Source of the DNA: Streptomyces lucensis JCM 4490
GTDB lineage: Bacteria > Actinomycetota > Actinomycetes > Streptomycetales > Streptomycetaceae
Reading direction: 5' to 3'
DNA: 64,000 bases
NCBI RefSeq assembly: GCF_014650035.1
Contig: NZ_BMUE01000003.1
Span: 620,001 to 684,000 of the forward strand
Shown one piece after another: positions 63,941 through 64,000 of this stretch. The notes under the pieces were generated by a model. The model ran no database searches, was not told the origin of the DNA, and saw only the letters and a list, made by a program, of their open reading frames with translations. The translations under genes and the position numbers were made by a program. Position 1 is the stretch's first letter, and the number at the start of each line of letters is the position of its first letter.

Positions 63941-64000
63941 CTAGTCCCCGGCGCCCACGGGTTCCGCTTCCCGCTCCTGCGGCTGCGCCTTCTTCGCCTT
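63941..64000 (-). CDS. C-terminal end of a gene running off the window
   Basis: On the minus strand the last 60 bases read KAKKAQPQEREAEPVGAGD then a TAG stop at 63943-63941. This is a charged, Lys/Glu-rich tail, commonly seen after the last helix of membrane transporters. The family cannot be identified from 19 residues. A weak hairpin (GGAGC/GCTCC at 63896-63912) precedes it on the convergent side. Confidence 0.55.
   Translation of the reverse strand, partial: KAKKAQPQEREAEPVGAGD

Overview
The window looks like a stretch of Streptomyces chromosome. GC is very high with strong third-position G/C bias, GTG and TTG starts are common, GTGA/ATGA overlaps couple genes, and several family combinations are typical of the genus: the RsbW-like / XRE-DUF5753 / DUF397 trio, a ydaO riboswitch ahead of an NlpC/P60 hydrolase, an ECF41 sigma factor, and F420/LLM oxidoreductases. 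The order urease, tripeptidyl-aminopeptidase, biotin genes, purB matches what I remember of the SCO1230-SCO1254 area of S. coelicolor; I could not check this. There is no rRNA, tRNA, CRISPR array, insertion sequence or prophage. Most of the window is ordinary chromosome, and the interest lies in individual genes and control sites.

Layout. 1-6 kb: pyridoxamine-oxidase-fold protein, orphan DosS-like GAF histidine kinase, PlsC-type acyltransferase, NAD epimerase, secreted S33 peptidase. 6-11 kb: complete urease operon ureABCFGD on the minus strand with a GlnR-like site upstream, then a solo YefM/Phd antitoxin with a TGTACA operator. 11-13.4 kb: a ClpP-like protein that has lost its catalytic His, a small partner gene, and an NlpC/P60 hydrolase behind a c-di-AMP riboswitch. 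13.8-15.6 kb: RsbW-like ATPase / XRE / DUF397. 15.7-20.2 kb: bioF divergent from bioBAD; BioB carries a Cys/His-rich tail. 20-29.6 kb: methyltransferase, ABC transporter, LLM oxidoreductase, GNAT, two CorC/HlyC-type proteins, SGNH hydrolase. 29.8-35 kb: purB, mismatch glycosylase, a remnant ABC permease, ROK and GntR regulators. 35-41.4 kb: ECF41 sigma factor with divergent oxidoreductase, alpha/beta hydrolase followed by three large hairpins, PhoD phosphatase, and a TM-ACT-GNAT fusion. 41.8-45.3 kb: trans-sulfuration-type PLP enzyme divergent from an Lrp regulator, DUF885 peptidase-like protein. 45.4-50.2 kb: small membrane protein, a three-gene ferredoxin / reductase / P450 operon, rhodanese divergent from a second Lrp. 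50.4-57.4 kb: secreted lectin-like protein, sbcDC, YigZ, SixA-like phosphatase, cysteinyl-tRNA-synthetase-like relic. 57.5-64 kb: CoA-binding protein, APC permease, probable leaderless pobA, YbaK, XRE-cupin regulator, hexapeptide acyltransferase, gamma-carbonic-anhydrase-like protein, and the tail of a gene running off the right edge.

How genes work together: urease subunits and accessory proteins make ammonia from urea under probable nitrogen control; bioF, bioA, bioD and bioB give the four late steps of biotin synthesis (bioC is not here); ferredoxin, reductase and P450 form a complete electron chain; SbcC and SbcD form one nuclease. No single large unknown system is visible. The best leads are the degenerate ClpP with its partner, the BioB tail, the CysS-like relic, the lectin-like exported protein, the TM-ACT-GNAT fusion and the hairpin cluster at 37.8 kb. 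Function calls rest on motifs recognised by eye; no database search was run.
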